Positions 1 through 6,485 of a DNA stretch of 9,351 nucleotides are shown piece by piece (the first letter of the stretch is position 1; each line of letters starts with the position of its first letter). Both the position numbers and the translations under genes were made by a program. Origin of the DNA: an uncultured beta proteobacterium (GTDB taxonomy: Bacteria; Pseudomonadota; Gammaproteobacteria; Burkholderiales; Burkholderiaceae_C); NCBI GenBank assembly GCA_903958915.1, contig CAJBVC010000818.1, positions 1 through 9,351 of the forward strand, read 5' to 3'. A model generated the notes under the pieces. That model was not told the DNA's origin. It searched no databases and was given only the letters and a program-made list of their open reading frames with translations.

Positions 1-677
1 AATGCGGGGCCGCGCCCGGGAACGATCTTCTCGGGCTTGAGCGCAGCCAGTGCGTCGTGCGTGGCGGGCCACTCTTCGAGTTGGGCATCGCCCGTGTAGC
101 AGGCGGCGTCTGCTTCCATCAGGTCACCCGAGAACAGCACTTTTTCGGAGGGCACCCAGACGATCGTGTCGCCTTTGGTGTGGCCTGGCCCCACATGCAT
201 GATTTTGACCTCCAGGCCACTCAGGTACAGCGTAAGCTGCTCCTGAAATATGAGCGTCGGCCAGGTCAGGCTGGGGATGGAATCGAACGCGTTGAAAAGG
301 CGCGGAAAGCGTTCGTATTCGGACTGCATGTCCTGTGCACCGCGCTCGACGATCATCTCGTAGGTACCCTGGCTGGCGATGATTTCCTGCATGCCGGCAT
401 CCTTGTAACCCGAGGCGCCGAGCACCCGCACCGCATGGTAGTGCGACAGCACCACATACTTGATCGGCTTGTCGGTGATCTTGCGGATTTCGGCGATCAG
501 GCTTTGTGCCATGACCGGCGTGGCCAGTGCGTCGCAGATCAGCACGGCGTCGTCGCCGATGATGACGCCGGTATTGGGGTCACCCTCGGCGGTGTAGGCC
601 CAGCAGTGCGCTGAGAGTTGGGCGAAGGTGGTCTTTTTGACCTCCAGATCGGCTTGGGATGCGAATTTCTTGCTCAC
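1..677 (-). CDS. MBL-fold metallo-hydrolase-like protein, C-terminus cut by window edge
   Basis: Partial gene: 225 residues are present and it continues past the left edge. The start is GTG at 677, chosen because AGAAGGAAA lies just upstream and because the livF stop is only 19 bp away, making it the last visible gene of the liv operon. The metallo-beta-lactamase fold is indicated by GDDAVLICDA (41-50), the LSHYH strand end (77-81), GPGHTKGD (163-170), FSGD (182-185) and VPGRGP (219-224). Ligands H79, H81, H166 and D185 are kept, but the usual Asp-His of HxHxDH is Val83-Arg84, and the usual histidine of the PGHG loop is Arg222. At most one metal site therefore looks intact. The family includes glyoxalase II-like thioesterases and quinoprotein-associated hydrolases; the substrate here is unknown. 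There is no signal peptide, so it is probably cytoplasmic. Fold assignment is firm; activity is uncertain. Confidence 0.85.
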   Translation of the reverse strand, partial: MSKKFASQADLEVKKTTFAQLSAHCWAYTAEGDPNTGVIIGDDAVLICDALATPVMAQSLIAEIRKITDKPIKYVVLSHYHAVRVLGASGYKDAGMQEIIASQGTYEMIVERGAQDMQSEYERFPRLFNAFDSIPSLTWPTLIFQEQLTLYLSGLEVKIMHVGPGHTKGDTIVWVPSEKVLFSGDLMEADAACYTGDAQLEEWPATHDALAALKPEKIVPGRGPA

Positions 678-696
678 TGATTTCCTTCTGTTGGTG

Positions 697-2010
697 TTAC
701 ATGCCGAGGTACGCGGCGCGCACCTGTTCGTTGCTGATCAACTCCTGGCCCGTTCCGGTCAAGGTGACGGTGCCCGTCTCTAGTACGTAGCCCCGATCGG
801 CAATGTCCAGTGCGGCCAGCGCGTTCTGCTCCACCAGCAAAATGGTCATGCCCTGGCTCTTGAGGGTTTTGATGACTTCAAAGACTTCCTGCACCAGCAA
901 GGGGGCCAGTCCCATGGACGGCTCATCGAGCAGCAGCATGCGCGGCCGCCCCATGAGGGCGCGCCCGATGGCCAGCATCTGCTGCTGCCCGCCCGACAGG
1001 GTGCCTGCAGGCAGGTGGCGTTTTTCCTTGAGGACGGGAAACATGGTGAAGATCTTTTCCATGTCGCCTTCCACCTGGTGTTTGGGCTGCGTATAGGCAC
1101 CCAGGCGCAGGTTGTCTTCGATCGACAGCGGGCCAAATACCTGGCGCCCCTCAGGGCTTTGGCAAATGCCGCGGCGCATGCGCTTGTCCGAACGCAGCTT
1201 GCTGATGTCTTCGCCATCAAAATGGATAGCGCCGGCACTCATGGGCTGCACGCCCGAGAGCGTGCGCAAGAATGTGGTCTTGCCCGCCCCATTGGCACCC
1301 ACCAGCGCCACCGTCTCGCCTCGGCGCACTGTCAGGCTGATGCCCTTGAGTGCCTTGATCCGGCCATAGCAACTTTCCATGCCCTGAACGCGCAGCAGCA
1401 CTTCCGCTTCGATCGGCGCCGTGGCAGGGAGGTTGCCCGCGCTGTGTCCGCCCAGGCCCACCGACTCGGGTGCCAGCGTAACGATGCGGTGGTACAGCGC
1501 ACGAAACTCGGCTTGTGCCTGCGCACCGAACACCGGGTCGTTGGCATCCAGGAAGGCATGGTTGATTTCGTCCCAGTCTTCTTTTTGCAATGCAGTGCGC
1601 GCCAGTGGCAGCACCTGCTTTTCTTCCTTCAGGATGTGGGCCTTCAGACCTGCGGTGTAGGTACGCAATTGTTGCGAAAGGGTGGTCAGTGCCAGTTGTC
1701 CGTTGGCCGCCGCGGCAAGACTGTCACGCAAAATGGTCAGACGGTCGGGACCGGCCCGGTGGTCGGCCTGCAGTGCGTCCAATATTGCGGCCGACTCGGG
1801 GCTGCGAAGGCGCAACAGGCGAAACAGGAAATCGTCTTCCTTGGGGTGGTGCGACCGCTCAACAAACTGCTCGAGGTAATCAAAGATGGAGCCAAAGAAG
1901 CCGACGTCGAGTGGTTCGCCGCTTTCCATATCGGCCGCCAACTGGTCGACGCTGGTCGCCAAACGCCACAGGTTGTTGTGGTCTTCACTGATGATGCGCA
2001 ATGCGTCCAT
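697..2010 (-). CDS. livF: Hemerythrin (HHE) domain fused to LivF-type ABC transporter ATPase
   Basis: The protein has 437 residues; ordinary LivF has about 235. Residues 1-180 form an alpha-helical hemerythrin/HHE domain with candidate diiron ligands H11, H54, E58 (HHPKE), H84, H125 and E129 (HILKE), a spacing resembling known HHE domains. A Gly/Ala/Pro-rich linker (about 181-204) leads to a complete LivF: Walker A GANGAGKTT (238-246), Q-loop Q284, signature LSGGQQQ (338-344), Walker B LLLDEP (359-364) and the LivF-typical VEQN switch (393-396). LivF homology begins near L205, before the first internal Met (M211), and I see no stop between the parts, so this is a true fusion. The LivF half should hydrolyse ATP in the cytoplasm to power the LivHM permease together with LivG. 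The hemerythrin half could bind O2 or iron and tune transport, which is inference. It starts 12 bp after livG, with GAAAGAG as SD. Confidence 0.93.
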   Translation of the reverse strand: MDALRIISEDHNNLWRLATSVDQLAADMESGEPLDVGFFGSIFDYLEQFVERSHHPKEDDFLFRLLRLRSPESAAILDALQADHRAGPDRLTILRDSLAAAANGQLALTTLSQQLRTYTAGLKAHILKEEKQVLPLARTALQKEDWDEINHAFLDANDPVFGAQAQAEFRALYHRIVTLAPESVGLGGHSAGNLPATAPIEAEVLLRVQGMESCYGRIKALKGISLTVRRGETVALVGANGAGKTTFLRTLSGVQPMSAGAIHFDGEDISKLRSDKRMRRGICQSPEGRQVFGPLSIEDNLRLGAYTQPKHQVEGDMEKIFTMFPVLKEKRHLPAGTLSGGQQQMLAIGRALMGRPRMLLLDEPSMGLAPLLVQEVFEVIKTLKSQGMTILLVEQNALAALDIADRGYVLETGTVTLTGTGQELISNEQVRAAYLGM

Positions 2011-2022
2011 GGTGCGGCTCTT

Positions 2023-2784
2023 TCAGGCGTGAGCGCCCAGGTAGGCAGCGATGACGTCGGGGTTGTTGCGAACTTCCAAGCCGCTACCCTCGGTCAGTTT
2101 CTTGCCGTAGTCCAGCACCAGAATTCGGTCTGACAGGTTCATCACCATCTTCATGTCGTGCTCCACCAGCACCACCGTCACGCCGGAATCGGCCACTTTG
2201 CGCACCAGTGCGTCCACTTCGATGGTCTCCTTCGGGTTCAGACCCGCCGCCGGTTCGTCCAGAAAAATTAGCCTTGGCTTCATCGCCAGCGCCCGGGCAA
2301 TTTCGAGGCGCTTCAGGGCACCGTAAGGCATGCTGTCGGCGCGCGACCCAATGAAGGCATCCAATCCGACAAAGTGCATCAACTCGGCCGATTCCGCATG
2401 CAGTTCGCGGTCACGCGCCTTCAGCGCGGGCCAGCGCAGAGCGGCTTTGAGGAGGTTGCGGTCCAGTCGCAGGTGCGCACCCACCATGACGTTTTCGATG
2501 GCCGTCATGTTCATGCAGATCTGCAGGTTCTGAAACGTGCGGGCTACGCCTCTGCGGGCGAGTTCATCCGGGCTTTTGCCGACAATGGATTCACCGTCAA
2601 GCGTGATGCTGCCCGTGGTGGGGGTGTAGATGCCGGTAATCAGGTTAAACAAGGTCGTTTTGCCGGCGCCATTGGGGCCGATGACCGCATAGACAATGCC
2701 TGCATCGATGCTGAAACTGACGTTTTGCACGGCCTTGACACCACCGAAGTGGATCGACAGGTCTTTGACTTCCAACAGTGCCAT
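2023..2784 (-). CDS. livG: Branched-chain amino acid-type ABC transporter ATP-binding protein LivG
   Basis: A 253-residue cytoplasmic ATPase of normal LivG length. It shows Walker A GPNGAGKTT (36-44), Q-loop Q85 in RTFQNLQ, the LivG-style signature MPYGALKRLEIARAL (152-166, in place of classical LSGGQ), Walker B LIFLDEP (172-178) and switch H209 in VEHDM. The ATG at 2784 is preferred because AGGGGGA lies at SD distance, homology starts at MALLEVKDL, and the livM stop is 2 bp away. An in-frame ATG at 2889 would overlap livM by about 100 bp with non-homologous residues. LivG pairs with the LivF half of the downstream fusion to drive the LivHM permease. In aromatic-degradation loci such transporters often carry aromatic acids or amino acids, so the substrate is open. 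Confidence 0.95.
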   Translation of the reverse strand: MALLEVKDLSIHFGGVKAVQNVSFSIDAGIVYAVIGPNGAGKTTLFNLITGIYTPTTGSITLDGESIVGKSPDELARRGVARTFQNLQICMNMTAIENVMVGAHLRLDRNLLKAALRWPALKARDRELHAESAELMHFVGLDAFIGSRADSMPYGALKRLEIARALAMKPRLIFLDEPAAGLNPKETIEVDALVRKVADSGVTVVLVEHDMKMVMNLSDRILVLDYGKKLTEGSGLEVRNNPDVIAAYLGAHA

Positions 2785-2786
2785 GC

Positions 2787-3719
2787 TTATTCCCCCTTGC
2801 CCCATTTGGCGTGGAGCGTGGGCACCAGCCCTTTGGGCAGAAAAATCATGCACAGCATAAGGATGGTGCCAAATGCCACGGTTTCCCAACCTTCAAACGA
2901 GGTCAGTGCCTGGGGCAGGGCGGTCAGGAGCACGGCACCGAGCACCGAGCCGTAGACCGAGGCCATGCCGCCGATAACCACCATGGTGACCAGTTCAATC
3001 GAATGAAAAAAGTCGGCCAGGTTGGGTGTGACAAAGCCGACATAGTGCGCCGTCACGCTACCCATCAGGCTGGCAAATACCGCCGACAACACAAAGATGG
3101 CGACCTTGTAGCGCACGATGTCCACGCCTACCACCTTGGAGGCCACCTCGGATCCGTGCAGCGCGCGCAGTGCCCGACCAAACGGCGAGTCGATCAGATT
3201 GAGCGACGCCCAGACGCTGATGCACAGCAAGGCGGCCACGATCCAGTACCAGTGCTTGTCGCCCGAAATCTCGAAACCGGCGATGGACATCGACGGCACA
3301 GGCATGCCGTCGGGTCCGCCGGTCCAGGCGGCTTCGTTGCGCACCACAATATTGATGATGATGCCCAGACCCAAGGTGGCCATCGCCAAGTAGTGGCCTT
3401 TGAGTTTGAAGATGGGCCGCGCAACCACCGCCGCCAGCACGCCCGCCGCCACGGCACCGGCGCCCATGGCCAGCAGCGGATGCCAGCCGAAGTGGGTGGG
3501 CAACGCGGCAGTGGCGTAGGCGCCAATGCCCAGAAAGCCGGCATGGCCCAGGCTGATCTGACCGGCAAAACCAATCAGCAAATTGAGCCCCAGGACAATG
3601 ACCGCATTGATCGCCATGCGGATGGCCAGGTCCACATAAAAGCTGTTGGGCAGCACCAAGGGCAGTGCCGCGAGGATAGCCATCAGGATGTAGAGACCGA
3701 CAAACTGTTGCTTTGCCAT
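2787..3719 (-). CDS. livM: Branched-chain amino acid-type ABC transporter permease LivM
   Basis: A 310-residue polytopic inner-membrane protein with about 8-9 hydrophobic segments, the first spanning about residues 7-25. Family landmarks are GFAGQISLGHAGFLGIGAYA (about 50-69), the RALRALHGSEVASKVVGV stretch near 205-222 (the cytoplasmic EAA-like coupling loop that contacts the ATPases) and a C-terminal FLPKGLVPTL. Length and motifs match LivM. The ATG at 3719 follows the livH stop by 2 bp. The SD is weak, so translation is probably coupled to livH. LivM forms the transmembrane channel with LivH. Confidence 0.95.
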   Translation of the reverse strand: MAKQQFVGLYILMAILAALPLVLPNSFYVDLAIRMAINAVIVLGLNLLIGFAGQISLGHAGFLGIGAYATAALPTHFGWHPLLAMGAGAVAAGVLAAVVARPIFKLKGHYLAMATLGLGIIINIVVRNEAAWTGGPDGMPVPSMSIAGFEISGDKHWYWIVAALLCISVWASLNLIDSPFGRALRALHGSEVASKVVGVDIVRYKVAIFVLSAVFASLMGSVTAHYVGFVTPNLADFFHSIELVTMVVIGGMASVYGSVLGAVLLTALPQALTSFEGWETVAFGTILMLCMIFLPKGLVPTLHAKWGKGE

Positions 3720-3721
3720 GG

Positions 3722-4597
3722 TCAGACCCGGTCCGTCGACTTGCCGCCAAACAGACCGCGCGGCATGAAGAACAGAATCAAGAGAATCAGCACGAACGGC
3801 ATTGCGTCCTTGTAAGACGACGAGATGTAACCAGCCCCCATCGCCTCGAGAATGCCGACCAGCAAGCCTCCCAGTACGGCACCCAAACCATTGCCCAAAC
3901 CACCGACCACAGCGGCCACGAAGCCTTTGAGCCCGAGCATGATGCCCACGTCGTAGGACGTAAGCGTGATCGGCGTGACCAGAATGCCGCCCAGCGCGCC
4001 CAGTGCGGCCGACATGGCAAAACTCAGAAACAGCACCCAGTTGGTGTTGATGCCCACCAACTCAGCGGCGACCCGGTTGTACGATGTGGCCAGCATGGCC
4101 TTGCCGTGCAGGGTGCGGTTGAAAAAGTACCAGAGTGCCAGCACGACCACCGCTGTAACGCCAAGAACCCACAGGCTTTGCGGCATCAGCGTCGCACCCA
4201 GGAATTGCAGCGGCACGTCGCCCGAGAATGCCGGCAGGCTGAAGGTGTTCTTGCCCAACCAGACCTGGATCAGACCGCGAATCACCAGCGAGGCGCCGAT
4301 GGTGATGATGATCAGCGTGACCGACTCGGCACCCTTGACGGGCTCGATGGCCACTTTCTCCAACACCACACCCACGATCGCCGGCACCACAATGGCCAGC
4401 ACCAGGGCAATCGGCATCGGCAGACCGGCCTGGGTGAAATAGACCGCCAACATGCCGCCGAGCATGATGAACTCACCCTGGGCAAAGTTGATGACGTTGC
4501 TGGCGTTGTAAATCAGCGTGAAGCCCAGCGCTGCCAGGGCATAGGTGGCCCCCACCGTAATGCCTGAAAAGAGAAATTGCAAAAACTCCGCGAGCAT
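3722..4597 (-). CDS. livH: Branched-chain amino acid-type ABC transporter permease LivH
   Basis: A 291-residue inner-membrane permease with about 8 hydrophobic segments. Family landmarks are GFTLIYNASNVINFAQGEF (about 25-43), the TLHGKAMLATSYNRVAAELVG coupling-loop region near 165-185, GLKGFVAAVVGGLGN near 234-248 and a C-terminal FMPRGLFGG. The ATG at 4597 was chosen because homology begins at MLAEFLQFLFSG and GGGAG sits 6 nt upstream. An ATG at 4633 would add 12 charged residues not expected in the family. The start overlaps by one base the stop of an 18-codon ORF, and its SD lies in a potential hairpin, so translation may be coupled. It is the first transporter gene after the promoter near 4720. 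Confidence 0.94.
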   Translation of the reverse strand: MLAEFLQFLFSGITVGATYALAALGFTLIYNASNVINFAQGEFIMLGGMLAVYFTQAGLPMPIALVLAIVVPAIVGVVLEKVAIEPVKGAESVTLIIITIGASLVIRGLIQVWLGKNTFSLPAFSGDVPLQFLGATLMPQSLWVLGVTAVVVLALWYFFNRTLHGKAMLATSYNRVAAELVGINTNWVLFLSFAMSAALGALGGILVTPITLTSYDVGIMLGLKGFVAAVVGGLGNGLGAVLGGLLVGILEAMGAGYISSSYKDAMPFVLILLILFFMPRGLFGGKSTDRV

Positions 4598-4653
4598 CAG
4601 ACGCTCCCGACGGCGGGAAGTTTGCCCCCACAAAAGGGCGTGGCCTTGCGCAT
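4597..4653 (-). CDS. Putative 18-residue leader ORF translationally coupled to livH
   Basis: The ORF reads MRKATPFCGGKLPAVGSV then TGA. It has the strongest Shine-Dalgarno in this region: AGGAG, 7 nt before the ATG. Its TGA overlaps the livH ATG by one base (TGATG), an arrangement typical of translational coupling. Two readings are possible: a leader peptide whose translation opens the hairpin over the livH SD, or the surviving start of a gene such as livK whose body was deleted. The MRK start resembles the beginning of an exported protein, but no hydrophobic core follows. I do not recognise the peptide. Coding status is not proven. Confidence 0.4.
   Translation of the reverse strand: MRKATPFCGGKLPAVGSV
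4605..4618 (-). promoter_or_regulatory. Hairpin masking the livH Shine-Dalgarno
   Basis: On the minus strand TCCCG, a CCGT loop and CGGGA form a perfect 5-bp GC-rich stem with a 4-nt loop. The 3' arm contains GGGA of the livH SD (GGGAG, plus positions 4604-4608). Ribosomes translating the 18-codon leader ORF would pass through it and expose the site. The stem is short, so its importance is inferred. Confidence 0.4.
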
Positions 4654-4706
4654 GTCTTGTCTCCTGTTGTCTTCACCCAGTGGGCAGCGTCAGCAATGTG
4701 AAGCAA

Positions 4707-4735
4707 ATTCTGAAATATAGAATCGATTCTGTCAA
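4707..4735 (-). promoter_or_regulatory. Sigma70-like promoter of the liv operon
   Basis: Minus-strand TTGACA (4735-4730) is a perfect -35. A 17-bp spacer leads to CAGAAT (4712-4707), 4 of 6 to the -10 consensus. Transcription would start near 4700, giving an untranslated leader of about 50 nt to the small ORF and about 100 nt to livH. It is the best promoter match in the gap and points toward livHMGF. Confidence 0.55.
4719..4730. promoter_or_regulatory. Perfect 12-bp palindrome, candidate operator in the liv promoter spacer
   Basis: AGAATCGATTCT is a perfect palindrome sitting in the spacer and touching the last base of the -35. A further AGAAT half-site on the minus strand forms part of the -10 (4711-4707), giving three half-sites within 25 bp. 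A protein bound here would block RNA polymerase. The adjacent iclR product is the obvious candidate, but that link is inference. Confidence 0.5.
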
Positions 4736-4899
4736 TCAGCATTTTCATATTTTTCCAGATCTGCATTCAGGCAATACAGACCACTGAAAAATTCGGCAAA
4801 AAATGGCCTTCATGCATATGGAGCAAGCGTAAGAAGCTATTTATTTAGGAGCAAATTGCACGCACTGCCGGTCTGGTTTGCAGCATCGCGCCGCGCGGG

Positions 4900-5706
4900 T
4901 CAGGGTTTTCCGGTGTGTCCCAAACGCAACGACAGCGTCTGCGCGGAGCGGCGAAGGGCGGTAACAACCGGCCCATCAAGCGACAGGTCGATCATTCCCT
5001 TGACGCCAATGGCCAGCACCGACAGGGTGATTTCGTTCTTGAAATTGAAGATCGGTGCAGCGGCGGCGGAAACGCCGGGAACCAGGTGGTAGTCGGAAAC
5101 AATCGAGACGCCATCCTGACGCACCTGGCCGAGCATGGCTTGGATGCCGGGACTCGATTTGAGTTCTTCGGGCAGTGCCAGGGTGGCCAACTCGCGCCCC
5201 ATGAGTGCCCGAGTCGTTCCATCGGGCAACCAGGCCGCAAATACCCGACCGCTGGCCGAGGTCAGCAGATGGAGCGCCGTGCCGGTCACCACATTGACGG
5301 TGATGGGACGGTAGGGTCGCATAGAGCGGATGATCACCGGGCCGTTGTCGCTCCAGATGGCCAGCGCCGTGGTCTGGTTGATTTCGTCGCGCAGATCGGC
5401 GATGGTGGTCAAGCCCAGTTTGACCCGGTCCAGCCGGTCCACCGCCACCAACCCCAGGCTCAGTGCGAACGGGCCCAGATCGTAGCGGGAAGTCATCGGA
5501 TCCTGTTCGACCAGGCCGGAGCGCACCAGACTCACAACGTAGCGGTGCACTTTGGAGGCCGGCATGTCGGCCGCTGCAGCAATGTCCTTGAGCATCATCG
5601 AACGGTGGCCACTGCTGATGGCCTGCAAGATGGTCATGCCAATCTCAAGCGACTGCACGCCATTCTTGCTGTCGCCGTCGCGCGCTGAAGATGCGTCGCC
5701 CTTCAT
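4900..5706 (-). CDS. IclR-family transcriptional regulator
   Basis: A 268-residue regulator of normal IclR length. The N-terminal winged helix-turn-helix spans about residues 15-80, with MLKDIAAAADMPASKVHRYV (38-57) as the helix-turn-helix and RYDLGPFALSLG (74-85) as the wing end. The C-terminal IclR effector-binding domain spans about 95-260, including VVTGTALHLLTSASGRVFAAW (139-159) and DYHLVPGVSAAAAPIFN, a typical effector-pocket region. The ATG at 5706 is preferred: its ATGA overlaps the iorB stop, and upstream in-frame residues are low-complexity Arg/Ala sequence from inside iorB. Being last in the iorAB operon suggests autoregulation and control by a pathway aromatic or acid metabolite. 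It lies beside the liv promoter and may act there too. IclR proteins may be activators or repressors; which applies cannot be told. Confidence 0.93.
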   Translation of the reverse strand: MKGDASSARDGDSKNGVQSLEIGMTILQAISSGHRSMMLKDIAAAADMPASKVHRYVVSLVRSGLVEQDPMTSRYDLGPFALSLGLVAVDRLDRVKLGLTTIADLRDEINQTTALAIWSDNGPVIIRSMRPYRPITVNVVTGTALHLLTSASGRVFAAWLPDGTTRALMGRELATLALPEELKSSPGIQAMLGQVRQDGVSIVSDYHLVPGVSAAAAPIFNFKNEITLSVLAIGVKGMIDLSLDGPVVTALRRSAQTLSLRLGHTGKP

Positions 5707-6485
5707 GGTGTGACCGCTTCCAGGGTTTCCAGCCGAACGAGTTCGTCGTGCTCCAGCACTCTGGCCACGAACTCTGGCCCGTCGGGCCCGAGCAAGCGTT
5801 GGCACGAGGCCGTCGTCTGCTCTCCTCCCACCGGATGCGGTGGGAAATGAATGCGTGAGACCACGCGCGCGACCCGGTCGCCGGCAACGCCGGCCGCCAG
5901 CAGTGCGCTGGTGAATCGGCTGGCCGAGTCCCCTTTGCGAAAGGCGTGAATGTTGGCATTGACGATGCGCTCACCCTTGCGCTCGAACAGCGCGCGGATC
6001 TGGTTTTCAATCAGTTCGATCGGCAAGGGCAGATGCATTGCTGCAGCCCCCAGAACGGCCACGTTCTGTGCCTTGATGGTGCCCGCCTTCTGCGCCAGCC
6101 GGGTCGCATCAATGGCCACCAGATGCGGCGCCGAGTACAGCACCTTGTAGACCTGCTCCATGGCCGGATAGTCGGGAACATTGAGCATGGGCGTGATGTC
6201 GCTCACAATCCAGCCCTCGGGTTGGAGCAGGTGGGTATAGCGCAAGGCTTCGAGCGGTTCGACCGACAGCAGCAAACCGGCACGCCCGCGCGCGATCAGG
6301 TCGCTGGCAATGGGCTGGTCGGACATCCGCACGAAAGCCGACACGGCACCGCCGCGCTGCGCCATACCATGCACCTCGGACTGCTTCACATAGAGGCCGG
6401 CTTCATGTGCAGCCCGGTCAAGAACCGCAGCAATGGTCAGCACACCCTGCCCGCCGACGCCGGCGATGACCAGATCAAAGTTCAT
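5703..6485 (-). CDS. iorB: Indolepyruvate (arylpyruvate) ferredoxin oxidoreductase, beta subunit
   Basis: A 260-residue protein with the IorB/OFOR gamma-type fold: the N-terminal nucleotide-like loop IAGVGGQGVLTIAAVL (7-22), QSEVHGMAQRGGAVSAFVR (35-53, the family hallmark) and SVEPLEALRY (74-83). With IorA it oxidatively decarboxylates indolepyruvate, phenylpyruvate or related 2-oxoacids to the arylacetyl-CoA, passing electrons to ferredoxin. The family is usually near 200 residues; residues about 205-260 form a C-terminal extension with no recognised motif. It overlaps iorA by 4 bp (ATGA at 6485-6482) and iclR by 4 bp, so it is translationally coupled on both sides. The family is clear; substrate preference is not. 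Confidence 0.92.
   Translation of the reverse strand: MNFDLVIAGVGGQGVLTIAAVLDRAAHEAGLYVKQSEVHGMAQRGGAVSAFVRMSDQPIASDLIARGRAGLLLSVEPLEALRYTHLLQPEGWIVSDITPMLNVPDYPAMEQVYKVLYSAPHLVAIDATRLAQKAGTIKAQNVAVLGAAAMHLPLPIELIENQIRALFERKGERIVNANIHAFRKGDSASRFTSALLAAGVAGDRVARVVSRIHFPPHPVGGEQTTASCQRLLGPDGPEFVARVLEHDELVRLETLEAVTP

Larger units (their letters stand above)
4654..4899. other. Intergenic control region between iclR and the liv operon
   Basis: Between the iclR stop and the leader ORF I see no gene. The stretch is clearly AT-richer than its surroundings, especially 4700-4860. It carries the liv promoter and palindrome and about 50 nt of untranslated leader. No strong stem plus T-run is visible after iclR, so read-through from iorAB-iclR into liv is possible. 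Confidence 0.7.

Noticed and set aside
57..614. Open frame of 185 codons on the plus strand
   Set aside because: Antisense to the MBL-fold gene, which carries clear metal-site motifs and a good SD.
1015..2133. Long open frame of 372 codons on the plus strand
   Set aside because: It lies antisense to hemerythrin-livF, whose motifs are unmistakable. The translation shows no domain, and it is a codon-bias shadow of a GC-rich gene.
2785..2889. Extended livG start at 2889
   Set aside because: It would overlap livM by about 100 bp and add residues unlike LivG. The ATG at 2784 has AGGGGGA and the family N-terminus.
2778..3815. Long open frame of 345 codons on the plus strand
   Set aside because: Antisense to livM, with an implausible His/Gln/Arg/Asp-rich composition typical of the reverse strand of a membrane-protein gene.
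3713..4567. Long open frame of 284 codons on the plus strand
   Set aside because: Antisense to livH; the same His/Gln/Arg-rich shadow composition and no recognisable motif.
4770..4899. Possible terminator after iclR
   Set aside because: A minus-strand T-run follows GGCCA near 4790-4810, but no convincing GC-rich stem precedes it.
5707..5805. Extended iclR start at 5805
   Set aside because: The added 33 residues are Arg/Ala/Gly-rich and lie within iorB. The ATGA overlap at 5706 is the better start.
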